From Marinobacter sp. BGYM27 (lineage in GTDB: Bacteria; Pseudomonadota; Gammaproteobacteria; Pseudomonadales; Oleiphilaceae), in contig JANZNS010000002.1 in assembly GCA_025153445.1 (NCBI GenBank), positions 372,001-436,000 of the forward strand: a stretch of DNA of 64,000 nucleotides, in the 5' to 3' direction. Numbering within the stretch: the first letter of the stretch is position 1; the number at the start of each line of letters is the position of its first letter. Below the pieces are notes generated by a model that saw only the letters and a list, made by a program, of their open reading frames with translations, was not told where the DNA came from and ran no database searches. Shown one piece after another: positions 1-8,630 of the stretch. Made by a program: the position numbers and the translations under genes.

Positions 1-1
1 C

Positions 2-421
2 TTGTCATCGAAGGCCTGGATGCCGCTGGTAACGATCAGCTTACTCTTTCTATCACTTCGCGCGTTTGATGATAACTACCGATACGGCCCAGCGTTCAGC
101 ATAGACGCAATATTGCTGGGGATACTGCTAATTCAGTTTCTGCGATTAAGTGAAGGCTGGGCGTGGGGATGGCTGAACCACCCGGTATCTGTTTACCTGG
201 GCATGATTTCGTATCCAATATATCTGTGGCACGTATGGGGAATACAGGCAGGCCATAAGCTTGGGTTTTTGCCCGAATCACTGGAAATTGTTGCAGGAAT
301 AGGAGCTTCGATATTGCTCGCGGCTATGTCATACCACTTGATTGAGAAGCCCTTTTTGCGTTTGAAAGGAAAAAGGCTGTTGTCGTCACACAAGCCTAGC
401 GCAAAAGAGGGAGCGCTATGA
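2..421 (+). CDS. acyltransferase family 3 (OafA/YrhL-like), C-terminal part
   Basis: The 5' end is cut by the window edge, so only about 139 C-terminal residues are seen. They are hydrophobic, with about four membrane segments. The motif SYPIYLWHVW followed by HLIEKPFLRL is the typical end of membrane acyltransferase-3 proteins, which transfer O-acetyl or similar groups to surface sugars from the inner membrane. The stop overlaps the start of the next glycosyltransferase (ATGA), so the two are translationally coupled. It probably decorates the exopolysaccharide built by the downstream genes. The apparent TTG at base 2 is an internal codon, not a true start. Confidence 0.85.
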   Translation: MSSKAWMPLVTISLLFLSLRAFDDNYRYGPAFSIDAILLGILLIQFLRLSEGWAWGWLNHPVSVYLGMISYPIYLWHVWGIQAGHKLGFLPESLEIVAGIGASILLAAMSYHLIEKPFLRLKGKRLLSSHKPSAKEGAL

Positions 422-1575
422 CCCTGCAGGCACAGGACACCCCCATAGAAAAAGGCACGATAAAGGTCCTTCACCTTATTGATTCCGGCGGCCTTTACGG
501 CGCGGAGAAGATGCTGCTCACCCTGGTAGCCGAGCAAATCAAGCAAGGGCTAGAGCCCATGATACTAAGCGCTGGCGAAAAAGGGATAGAGGATAAGGCT
601 ATTGAAGTCGAGGCTCGACGGCTGGGATTGCCGGTTAAAGCTTGGAGGATGACTCCAGGATTGAACCTGTTGGAAGTTATATCAATAGTGAAATGGGCAA
701 AACTAAGAGGGGTTACCGTTCTACATTCGCATGGATACAAATTCAACATCCTACTTTCATTTTTTCCGAAGAGTGTTATTAGATTACCGATGTTGACAAC
801 GATCCATGGATACGTAAATGCTCGAAAATACTCGAAAATGTGGCTATATGAGGCATTAGACCGAATCGCACTTACAAGGCTCGATCATGTATTTTTAGTT
901 AGTGGTCATATGCTAAATTCGCCGATGCTCAAAGCAATTGAGTCAAGATATATTTCAGTAGTACCAAACGGATTGCCGTCAACTGCTGAAATTACTACGT
1001 ATAATTTGGAAAAAGATATTAATGATTTTATTAAGCAGCATAAGGTAAATATATTAATTGTTGGGCGTTTATCTCTCGAAAAAAATATAACCTCAGCGAT
1101 TAAGGCCATGTCCCGTGCGAAGGTCCGAGAACGATCTATTGGCATTTGTGTTATAGGCGAAGGAAGTCTATTTGACGTGCTAAAGGAAGAGCGGGATCGT
1201 TTAAAACTATGTGACAGTGTTGAGTTTTTCGGCTATAGAAGTGGAGTTCAGGGAGCTATGGCTTTTTTCGATGCTCTGCTTATGCCGTCTCTTACTGAAG
1301 GATTACCGATTACGTTGCTAGAAGCTATGTCTGCAAAGCTTCCAATCGTTGCTGCTAGAGTAGGCGGAATACCGAGTGTGCTCAAGGATGGGGAGTTAGG
1401 TACTCTTTTTGATCCCCTCGACGTGGACCAAATTTCTAGAGCAATACTTGATATAGAAAATAGGAAAGAAGAATTGGAAGATAAAGCGGAGATGGCATAT
1501 CGCCATTTTATAAAAAATTACACCTCAGAAACTATGGCTGAAAGTTATAGTTCAGTATACAACAAATACTTTTAA
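418..1575 (+). CDS. glycosyltransferase family 4
   Basis: A 385-residue cytoplasmic GT-B fold enzyme that should add a sugar from a nucleotide-sugar donor to the lipid-linked EPS repeat unit. The N-terminal domain begins with KVLHLIDSGGLYGAEKM, typical of GT4. The donor-binding C-terminal domain has IVGRLSLEKN (about 214-223) and the EX7E motif with Glu294 and Glu302 in TEGLPITLLEAM. The ATG overlaps the upstream acyltransferase stop. Base composition becomes AT-rich within the gene. The sugar transferred cannot be told from sequence. Confidence 0.9.
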   Translation: MTLQAQDTPIEKGTIKVLHLIDSGGLYGAEKMLLTLVAEQIKQGLEPMILSAGEKGIEDKAIEVEARRLGLPVKAWRMTPGLNLLEVISIVKWAKLRGVTVLHSHGYKFNILLSFFPKSVIRLPMLTTIHGYVNARKYSKMWLYEALDRIALTRLDHVFLVSGHMLNSPMLKAIESRYISVVPNGLPSTAEITTYNLEKDINDFIKQHKVNILIVGRLSLEKNITSAIKAMSRAKVRERSIGICVIGEGSLFDVLKEERDRLKLCDSVEFFGYRSGVQGAMAFFDALLMPSLTEGLPITLLEAMSAKLPIVAARVGGIPSVLKDGELGTLFDPLDVDQISRAILDIENRKEELEDKAEMAYRHFIKNYTSETMAESYSSVYNKYF

Positions 1576-1606
1576 AACCGACGACAAAAATTTGTTTGAG
1601 GGAATA

Positions 1607-2989
1607 ATGAACGGTTTGGCAGAAAAACTTTATTTAAAATCTCCGGTGTTTATCCAAAATATTCTAGTCACTTTGTATGGAATTAAGCTATATAAAGAGC
1701 GTTATGGTAAGACTGAAAAAAAACATCTTAATATGCTTTTAGAAACAGAAAAGATGTCTGCCGAAATGATGCTTGAGTGGCAAGAACACAGATTTCTAAA
1801 AATCGCAAAAGATGCGATAGAGAATGTTCCTTTTTATCGAGATTGGGCTAAAGAAAACGGGATAAAATCGGCGGACATTTTAAGTATTGAAGATGTAAAA
1901 TTATTCCCTATTTTGAATAAAGAAAAGGTGAGAGCTAACCCTGAAAACTTTGTTTCTGAGAGCCATTCTAAAAAAACTTTATTTAAGCTTTACACAAGCG
2001 GAACAAGTGGATCACCTTTAACTGTCTATAGCGATAGTAACTCAAGAACGTTGCATTATGCTTTTTTCTCTAGACTAAGAAGTTGGTTTGGGTTAGGAAG
2101 GCGAAGCAGAAGGGCTACGTTATTTGGCCGTATCATAATGTTACCTGAATCAAATAGCCCGCCATTTTGGAGGTTTGATTATGCACAAAACAACCTTCTC
2201 ATGTCTTCCTATCACCTATCAGATAGTAATCTTTTGTATTATTATAAAAAGCTAAAAGACTATGATCCTTTAGAAATAATAGGTTATCCATCTAGCTTAT
2301 ACCTGATAGCTGAATACATAAATCGGAAAGGTTTGTCTAAATTAAATACGAAGTTAGTTATATCTACCGCAGAGACTCTAATGGAGTATCAAAGAGAGAG
2401 TATTGAAAAAGCTTTTGAAGGGCCGCTAGTCGATCAGTACGGATGTACAGAAATGGCTTTTTTTGCTTCTCAATGTGAATTTGGACGAATGCACTTTCAT
2501 CCAGAGCACGGCATTGTGGAGGTTATGGATTTAGGTCGAGCTGTTGTCGGTGCTCCTGGCTCCTTGGTTGTAACAGGTTTGGTTAATTCTGCTATGCCTC
2601 TTATTCGTTATGAAGTTGGCGATAGAGTTATAATATCGGAATCGATATGCGAGTGTAAGCGAAGTTTTCCAGTCATCGAGCAAGTTATTGGGAGAGTTGA
2701 TGACATAATTTACAGCCAAGAAGGTACTCCTGTTGGACGTTTAGATCCAATATTTAAAGGAGGTATTGGGATAAAAGCGGCAAAAGTATTGCAGCTAGAG
2801 AGTAGTGAAATAATAGTATATATAGAAGCGAGCAATGAATTTAATAATGAAAATGAGGCTATATTGGTTGCTGAGCTAAGAAAAAGAGTTGGCAGTAAGT
2901 TAGCTATAACAGTAAAGAGAGTTGATTGCCTTCCTAAGGATAGAAATGGAAAATTCAAAGCAGTCGAATCAAAATACAGCCCCCAGTAA
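1607..2989 (+). CDS. phenylacetate-CoA ligase-like (CapK/PaaK family) adenylate-forming enzyme
   Basis: A 460-residue member of the PaaK/CapK branch of AMP-dependent synthetases. The phosphate-binding loop is LYTSGTSGSPL, and YGCTEM is the later adenylate motif. The family activates carboxylates to acyl-adenylates; CapK-type members sit in polysaccharide clusters with unproven substrates. I prefer the ATG at 1607, which has GAGG (1598-1601) five bases upstream, over an in-frame TTG at 1592. It is strongly AT-rich and its 3' end overlaps the next glycosyltransferase by 44 bases. It may activate an acyl or amino-acid substituent for the EPS, which is an inference from context. Confidence 0.85.
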   Translation: MNGLAEKLYLKSPVFIQNILVTLYGIKLYKERYGKTEKKHLNMLLETEKMSAEMMLEWQEHRFLKIAKDAIENVPFYRDWAKENGIKSADILSIEDVKLFPILNKEKVRANPENFVSESHSKKTLFKLYTSGTSGSPLTVYSDSNSRTLHYAFFSRLRSWFGLGRRSRRATLFGRIIMLPESNSPPFWRFDYAQNNLLMSSYHLSDSNLLYYYKKLKDYDPLEIIGYPSSLYLIAEYINRKGLSKLNTKLVISTAETLMEYQRESIEKAFEGPLVDQYGCTEMAFFASQCEFGRMHFHPEHGIVEVMDLGRAVVGAPGSLVVTGLVNSAMPLIRYEVGDRVIISESICECKRSFPVIEQVIGRVDDIIYSQEGTPVGRLDPIFKGGIGIKAAKVLQLESSEIIVYIEASNEFNNENEAILVAELRKRVGSKLAITVKRVDCLPKDRNGKFKAVESKYSPQ

Positions 2990-4013
2990 AGTCATTCATG
3001 GGGTTCACTGGAAGCATTCTGGAATATATGAAGTGGTTCGAACGCTTTTAGATGAAGCAGAGCCTAGCAGGTTTAACCAAGATATGGTTGTGATAAATGA
3101 TTATAAGTTTGATTTTTTTTCGTTTATAAAGTTTGTTAAGCTATTGTTTTTAATTGTTCGTGGCAAGCAATTTTATCACGCACATTCTTTTTTATTATAT
3201 TTATTAGTTTTGTTTGCCTGGAGTAAAAAATCTGCCATAACTTTTCACAACGATTACCCTTATTTGACCGGGGTTGGGTTAAGGGATCGATTAAAACGTA
3301 GGTTGATTAGGTCTATAATAAAAATAAAATCACCAGTTGTAACTTGTGTCGGAAGAAACTTATCTAATAAAATAAGTTCAATATTTAATTGTGAAGTGAT
3401 TTTTATACAAAATCCAGTAAACAAAAAGTATATATCACAGTTCCAAAGAGAATATTCTGATGGTGCGGTTTTTGGAAGTGTGGGTAGGTTGGCCGACCAA
3501 AAGAATTACAGGCGACTAATAAAAGCATTTTCGTTCTATATGTCACACCTCATTTCCAGCAAAAAAAACGCCTATCTTTGCATAGCGGGCGAGGGCGATG
3601 AGAGAGATTTAATTGAGTCCAGTATTAAAGAATCTGGATTGGGAGATAATATTCGTTTAAAAGGTTTCGTAGATGATGTCCCACAGTTTTATGCTTCTAT
3701 AGATGTGTATATTTGTACTTCTCTATATGAGGGGTTTGGACTCTCGATCGTAGAAGCAATGCTTATGGGGAAGCCAGTTATTTCAACAAAAGTCGGTGTG
3801 TTTCTAGATTTTGATGAGTTTTACTATCTAAAAATAGATAATGGAAAAGATGAACGTTCTATTTTTAAAGCTATGAAAAAGTTCTCATCTCTTACACAGG
3901 AAGATATTATTATGATGATTGAATCCAATAAGCTATTGTGTACTAAGCTTTTTTCTCCCTCTCATATATTTAAGATCTATAGTGATTTGGTCTGGAGCTG
4001 CAGGAAAATTTAA
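2946..4013 (+). CDS. glycosyltransferase family 4
   Basis: A 355-residue GT4 enzyme. GSVGRLADQKNYRRLIKAF is the start of the donor-binding domain and SLYEGFGLSIVEAM carries the EX7E pair. The ATG at 2946 is chosen because AAGGA (2936-2940) lies five bases upstream; an in-frame TTG at 2922 lacks such a site. It overlaps the CapK-like gene by 44 bases, and its TAA shares a base with the ATG of the next gene, so the run is translationally coupled. Composition is very AT-rich. The N-terminal acceptor domain is divergent and the substrate is unknown. Confidence 0.87.
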   Translation: MENSKQSNQNTAPSKVIHGVHWKHSGIYEVVRTLLDEAEPSRFNQDMVVINDYKFDFFSFIKFVKLLFLIVRGKQFYHAHSFLLYLLVLFAWSKKSAITFHNDYPYLTGVGLRDRLKRRLIRSIIKIKSPVVTCVGRNLSNKISSIFNCEVIFIQNPVNKKYISQFQREYSDGAVFGSVGRLADQKNYRRLIKAFSFYMSHLISSKKNAYLCIAGEGDERDLIESSIKESGLGDNIRLKGFVDDVPQFYASIDVYICTSLYEGFGLSIVEAMLMGKPVISTKVGVFLDFDEFYYLKIDNGKDERSIFKAMKKFSSLTQEDIIMMIESNKLLCTKLFSPSHIFKIYSDLVWSCRKI

Positions 4014-4960
4014 TGATCGATTCCCCGTATGTATCGGTAATTGTTCCGATTTATAATGAAGAGAAATACGTTCGGAGTTGTCTTGAATCCTTGTTTTCTC
4101 AATGCTATCCGAAAGATCGATATGAAATTATAGTTGTCGATAATGGTTCAACTGATGATACGCACCAAATATTGGATGATATAGGTATCGACTATAAGGT
4201 TTTCATGGGCGGGAAAGTTGGTGCGGTAAGAAATTATGGAGAATCATTGGCTAAAGGGGACATTGTTTGTTTTTTGGACGCTGATTGTGTGGCGCCATTA
4301 GATTGGATAGTTAATGGTGTGAAGAATCTACAGGCCCCTGAAATAGGCGCTACTGGTGGAGCTTATTTGCTCAGGAGCAATCCCAATTGGGTTGAAAAAT
4401 CTTGGGTAATAAAAACCCCAGTGGAAAGTGAAGTGGTTGATCACTTAGTTGGTGGTAGTCTTTTTCTTCGTCGATCTGACTTTAATGATCTAGGTGGATT
4501 CGATGAAAAAATTAACGCTGGAGAGGATACAAAGCTTTCACACGAAATTTCGAAACGCGGTTACGTTTTATATCAGGATACTAAGTTGGCCGTAACTCAT
4601 TTAGGATACCCGACAAATATTTTTGATTTTTTAAAAAGGCAGTTTTGGCATAGCTCTAGTTTTTTTAAATCAAAAAAGAGTTGGCGTGACAGAACTTTTT
4701 TACTTACCCTTGTTTTTAGCGTATCTTTTGCGCTATTTATTTTGTTATCAATTTTTTCTCTATATTTTTATTCACTTTTTTGTTTTTTGTTTTTTGTTTT
4801 TGTGCCTGTTTTGTTTACTGTAAAAAAAGTTTGGTCGGTAGGTGTTGCTGACGTATCGCTGAATGTGCTGTTCGGAGCTTTGTTTTTAAATTTTCTTTAT
4901 TTCTTTTCTAGGTCTCTTGGTATGTGGATAGGGCTGGCTTTCGATCCATTTAAAAAATAG
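4013..4960 (+). CDS. glycosyltransferase family 2 with C-terminal membrane segments
   Basis: A 315-residue GT-A inverting glycosyltransferase. VIVPIYNEEKYVRSCLESLF opens the nucleotide-binding half, FLDADC holds the metal-binding DxD-type motif, and GEDTKLSHE corresponds to the catalytic-base region. Two or three hydrophobic segments at about 228-262 and 272-305 would anchor it in the inner membrane with the active site in the cytoplasm. The start overlaps the preceding stop (TAATG). A 163-base gap follows, containing an inverted repeat before a secreted-protein gene. Confidence 0.9.
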   Translation: MIDSPYVSVIVPIYNEEKYVRSCLESLFSQCYPKDRYEIIVVDNGSTDDTHQILDDIGIDYKVFMGGKVGAVRNYGESLAKGDIVCFLDADCVAPLDWIVNGVKNLQAPEIGATGGAYLLRSNPNWVEKSWVIKTPVESEVVDHLVGGSLFLRRSDFNDLGGFDEKINAGEDTKLSHEISKRGYVLYQDTKLAVTHLGYPTNIFDFLKRQFWHSSSFFKSKKSWRDRTFLLTLVFSVSFALFILLSIFSLYFYSLFCFLFFVFVPVLFTVKKVWSVGVADVSLNVLFGALFLNFLYFFSRSLGMWIGLAFDPFKK

Positions 4961-5020
4961 GATCGTCCACCTGATAAATTGGACTAAAGAGATTTTATTA
5001 ATGAAAAACAGGTATAAGTG

Positions 5021-5079
5021 CCCACTTTAACTGAACTACTAGTTGACGAAGTGTCTTAGTAGGTTATCTTTAAAGTGGG
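5021..5079 (+). promoter_or_regulatory. long imperfect hairpin in the leader of the secreted-protein gene
   Basis: CCCACTTTAA (5021-5030) is a perfect inverted repeat of TTAAAGTGGG (5070-5079). Inside it AACTACTA (5034-5041) pairs with TAGTAGGTT (5057-5065) with one bulged G. The result is a stacked 10 bp + 8 bp hairpin with a 15-base loop, ending 44 bases before the chosen ATG at 5124. There is no T-tract, so it is not a classical terminator. It could be an RNA leader structure or a protein-binding operator; function is unknown. Confidence 0.6.
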
Positions 5080-5123
5080 TTGATCAGAATATTCCGCGTA
5101 CGGTTTGTAAGGAGTGCTTAGTG

Positions 5124-6473
5124 ATGGCAGCTAAAAGTTCTGGTAAAGGTAGTTACCTTTTTTTTACGTCTATTGTAATTGGCTCTCTTTGCTCTCTGGG
5201 CGTCACAGCGGCACCTAAAATTTCGTCTGCAATAGTTTCCGGTAGCGGCGACGGTCAAATAGTTTCGATTGTTGGAGATGGGTTTGGGACTCGTGGATCC
5301 GCTCCCTTTCCCGTATTGTTCGACCTCGGTAGTGTGGCTTATGAAAATGGGAATGCTGATGAGAGGTCTCTTAAGCCTGGGGAGATACTCGAACTTGTGC
5401 GTCAGCCAGAAAAGAGTCAGGCGGAGGTTTGGGAGAAGCCTGCCACAGGGTCTGATTCTGGGCCAAAATCAGCGCTGCTAGTTGGAACCAAAAAAGGACG
5501 AGATGGTAAAGCTGGTGCTTTATACAGCCTTCGGGGGCTCAACTCGTTTCTGGGTTGGCCTCGTGCGTATGGAGGGAGCGACACCCCGGTTGATAACACG
5601 AAACTGTATTTAGCTTGGCAAATTAAAGTCAAGTACGATCCACGATACTACTGGGCGTTCTATCGTAAAAGCAGCTCAGGAGAATTTGTGCCAGGGGAGG
5701 AGGTTGTCCTGTCGAATGGGGGGACCGGTCAATTTATCGGAGTCGGTACTCTCGCCATAGGCAAGGGACTTCATCATTTTGAGTTCGACGGCGTAGCGAG
5801 TTCCTCAACGCTAAAAGGTCTTCAAGTGAAAGGGGTGCAATCAGGAGCTACAGCTATTTTCCCAGAAACTTCTACACCAAATACCGATAATTTTTACGTT
5901 TCCCCTGGCTCGAATAAATATCTTAGAGTTTGGGAAGATCCGAATGGTGTCCAAGGAACGAGGATTTCTTGGACTCAGGCTCAAATCCATAAAGATTGGA
6001 TAAGTGCTCCTGTCACTCCCAATGAATGGCACTTGATGGAGTTTTATCTTGATACACAAAAGCAGACTGTTCAAGCTTGGACAGATCGTGAATTGTTGGG
6101 AGTTATAGATGTATCGAATTCGCCGGCTTATAAAGGCCGGTGGAGCCCTACGGTCGCTTTGTTGGGCTTCAATGGCGCCTTGCAGGAGTTTCAAATGACA
6201 GAGATCGATGATATTTATATGGATGATCGTTTCTCCAGAATAGTTATTGGTGACAAACCTAGCTACAAAGATCTGGATGGATATGAACTTCAGTTACCTG
6301 TTGCGTGGAGTAATCAAAAAATAGATTTTAAATTAAACTTAGGTTCTATCCCCGTCGGGGAGAAGCGATTTTTATATGTTATTTCTGAAGATGGTTCAGT
6401 AAATGATATCGGATTTCCTCTCTGTGAAGACTGTAAGTCCCCACCCGCTGCAGTCCCACTAAGTATTGATTGA
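5124..6473 (+). CDS. secreted protein of unknown function in the EPS cluster
   Basis: The product is 449 residues from the ATG at 5124, which has AAGGAG at 5109-5114 nine bases upstream and starts a clear Sec signal peptide ending near VTAAP. A GTG at 5121 is the alternative. An upstream TTG at 5043 would put 27 charged residues before the signal and is rejected. After the signal comes a short beta-rich stretch with SIVGDGFG, resembling an IPT/TIG-like fold. Later come tryptophan-rich strands (NEWHLMEFYLD, QAWTDRELLG) like those of jelly-roll, laminin-G or polysaccharide-lyase domains. I do not recognise the family. It is secreted and sits among EPS genes, so binding or trimming of polysaccharide is plausible but unproven. 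Confidence 0.8.
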   Translation: MAAKSSGKGSYLFFTSIVIGSLCSLGVTAAPKISSAIVSGSGDGQIVSIVGDGFGTRGSAPFPVLFDLGSVAYENGNADERSLKPGEILELVRQPEKSQAEVWEKPATGSDSGPKSALLVGTKKGRDGKAGALYSLRGLNSFLGWPRAYGGSDTPVDNTKLYLAWQIKVKYDPRYYWAFYRKSSSGEFVPGEEVVLSNGGTGQFIGVGTLAIGKGLHHFEFDGVASSSTLKGLQVKGVQSGATAIFPETSTPNTDNFYVSPGSNKYLRVWEDPNGVQGTRISWTQAQIHKDWISAPVTPNEWHLMEFYLDTQKQTVQAWTDRELLGVIDVSNSPAYKGRWSPTVALLGFNGALQEFQMTEIDDIYMDDRFSRIVIGDKPSYKDLDGYELQLPVAWSNQKIDFKLNLGSIPVGEKRFLYVISEDGSVNDIGFPLCEDCKSPPAAVPLSID

Positions 6474-6507
6474 GCGATTTGTATAGTTTTTTATAACGGA
6501 ATTAATT

Positions 6508-7404
6508 ATGAACGGTGAGGTAGGATTAGTTTCGGTAATTATTCCATCTTTTAATAGAATAAAGTATATCGAGAAGACGGTTAGTTCAGTGCTTTTTCAA
6601 AGCTATAGAAAATTTGAAATAATCGTAGTTGATGATGGCTCTAGCGATGGCAGCTATGGTTTTTTAAAAGATCTCGAAGCAAAAGAAAGCAAAGTATCGC
6701 TTTATTTTCACGATGATAATAAAAACAAGGGTCAATCCGCCTCTATTAATTTAGGAATTAAAAAGGCAAATGGCGAGTTTGTCGTTATTTTAGATAGTGA
6801 TGATTACTTGGATAATAAAACTTTAGAAAGGCATGTTAATTTTCTTAATAGAAATAAAGATGTTGATATCGTATATGGAAATGGAGCTGCCGTTGATAAA
6901 TATGGTAATTATTTAAATTTTAATACATTACCTGAAAATCATGTTGAGGTTGGCGATCCTAATTGCCTTCTTTTGAATTGTTATATCGCACTTCCAGGCG
7001 GATCTATGGTTCGTTCCTTCGTTTATTGTGAGGTGGGCGACTTCGAAGAAAGCTTTCGGGCGGGACAAGACCATGATATGGCTCTTAGAATATTTGAGAA
7101 GTATAAAGTTGCTTATTTGCCCGAGATTGCCTTTTACTATCGAAAACACGCCGAAGCAATCAGTAATAATGGTCTCGAGAGACGTTGGCGAACCGGCTTC
7201 GAAATCTTAAAGCGCGCGAGTGCTCGTTATCCATACAGCGCATCAATCGTGAGACGACGCGAAGCGGTTTTAAATTTCAGATTAGGCCAAGTTCTTTTTA
7301 AAAACGGATCTTTTATACAGTCTACCCGTTATTTCTTCAAAGCTGCTGTGCTTGATCCTCTGCGAGCTGCAAAAGTTGTTCTTGGTTTCGAAAAATCACA
7401 GTAA
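6508..7404 (+). CDS. glycosyltransferase family 2
   Basis: A 298-residue GT-A enzyme. VSVIIPSFNRIKYIEKTV and IIVVDDGSSDGS mark the donor-binding half, LDSDDYLD is the DxD region, and QDHDMALRI is the acceptor/catalytic-base region. There are no convincing membrane segments, so it is probably cytoplasmic or peripheral. A short 34-base gap follows the secreted-protein gene, and AT-rich composition continues. It probably adds one sugar to the EPS repeat unit; specificity is unknown. Confidence 0.9.
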   Translation: MNGEVGLVSVIIPSFNRIKYIEKTVSSVLFQSYRKFEIIVVDDGSSDGSYGFLKDLEAKESKVSLYFHDDNKNKGQSASINLGIKKANGEFVVILDSDDYLDNKTLERHVNFLNRNKDVDIVYGNGAAVDKYGNYLNFNTLPENHVEVGDPNCLLLNCYIALPGGSMVRSFVYCEVGDFEESFRAGQDHDMALRIFEKYKVAYLPEIAFYYRKHAEAISNNGLERRWRTGFEILKRASARYPYSASIVRRREAVLNFRLGQVLFKNGSFIQSTRYFFKAAVLDPLRAAKVVLGFEKSQ

Positions 7405-7433
7405 TAATAAACTAAAATTATGGCGAGGGTCCT

Positions 7434-8555
7434 TTGGTCGAGCCTATAGGTGTATTGTTCGTAATTGACTATTTCCGTGACCCAAATGCGGGCACCGAAG
7501 GCCAGCTTTTCAACCTTATAAAGGGTCTTGATAGGTCGTGTATTGATCCTCATTTATTGGTTTTTGAAGAATCTAAATGGCTGAGAGATAACGGGTTTCC
7601 ATGCCAGTATAGTGTTCTCGGTTCACGTTCGCTCAAGTCTCTGAAAACATGGGTTGGTTTGTACAAATATGCGAGGTTAATGCGTAGGCGAGGCATTAAG
7701 CTTGCTCACGTTTTTTTTAATGATCCTTCACTTATTTGCCCTCCAATTTTTCACATAAACGGTATTCGTACCCTTATATCTCGGCGAGATATGGGGTATT
7801 GGTACACCCCTACGATAAAGCGGTTATTGCATTTTACGGGGTGGTTTGTGTCTGGAGTGGTTGTAAATAGTGAGGCTGTAAAGAAAGTTACGATGGATGC
7901 AGAGGGCTTTTCAGATTATTCAGTATCCGTAATTTACAATGGGTTCGACGATGAAATCAAGGCTAGTTGTTTGAACTCCGAATTCAACAAGAAATTGAGA
8001 TGCTTGAAAGACCAAGGTCGACAGCTCATCGGTCTTGTCGCGAACATTCGTCCAATTAAGCGTATAGATGATGTGATCGGGGCGTTGGGGATGCTAAAAG
8101 ACAGTAATCCAGATCTTGATTTAGTAGTCATCGGAAGCGGTGATATTTCAGAGCTGCATTCTTTAGCCATTGAACTGGGTGTTGGCAGCCGCGTGCATTT
8201 TTTGGGTGCGTGCAATAATGTTACATCGAGTCTTCCTTTTTTTGACATCGGGGTATTAAGCTCGGAATCTGAGGGGTTTTCAAACTCACTAGTAGAGTAT
8301 ATGAGAGCTGCACTACCGGTGGTGTGTAGCGCTGTGGGGGGGAATCCCGAAGCGGTGGAGGCTGGAGTTAATGGTTTCCTGTATCCAGTCGGAAACATAA
8401 ATGAACTTCGGAAAGCTATTGAAATACTAGCGAATGATGGTGCATTACGCGCTAAAATGGGTGGAAAGGGAAAGAGTATTGCTATCCGGAGATATAGTAT
8501 AACCGAGATGACATCGGCTCATACACGTTTATACAGAAGTTATTCATCAGAATAG
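7434..8555 (+). CDS. glycosyltransferase family 4
   Basis: A 373-residue GT4 enzyme starting with TTG at 7434, with a GAGGG site about ten bases upstream; no in-frame ATG lies near. The N-terminus (VLFVIDYFRDPNAGTEGQLF) is typical of the glycine-rich acceptor-domain loop. The C-terminal domain has VANIRPIKRIDDV and SSESEGFSNSLVEYM with the EX7E pair, followed by VVCSAVGGNPEAV. It is a cytoplasmic retaining enzyme acting on the EPS intermediate. A 75-base gap separates it from the deacetylase gene. Confidence 0.9.
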   Translation: MVEPIGVLFVIDYFRDPNAGTEGQLFNLIKGLDRSCIDPHLLVFEESKWLRDNGFPCQYSVLGSRSLKSLKTWVGLYKYARLMRRRGIKLAHVFFNDPSLICPPIFHINGIRTLISRRDMGYWYTPTIKRLLHFTGWFVSGVVVNSEAVKKVTMDAEGFSDYSVSVIYNGFDDEIKASCLNSEFNKKLRCLKDQGRQLIGLVANIRPIKRIDDVIGALGMLKDSNPDLDLVVIGSGDISELHSLAIELGVGSRVHFLGACNNVTSSLPFFDIGVLSSESEGFSNSLVEYMRAALPVVCSAVGGNPEAVEAGVNGFLYPVGNINELRKAIEILANDGALRAKMGGKGKSIAIRRYSITEMTSAHTRLYRSYSSE

Positions 8556-8630
8556 CGATCTTATGGCACAGTTACATGCTAAAGGTTATGGAATGAAAAT
8601 GGTGTTTAAATACTTTCGGAGTAGGCTCGG

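Noticed and set aside
5043-5123. TTG start for the secreted protein gene
   Set aside because: It lies in the hairpin loop, has no ribosome site and would place a charged leader before the signal peptide.
8564-8580. TGGCAC-like sigma-54 site before the deacetylase gene
   Set aside because: The -12 GC is one base too far (TGGCAC-AGTTA-CATGC), and sigma-54 spacing is strict.
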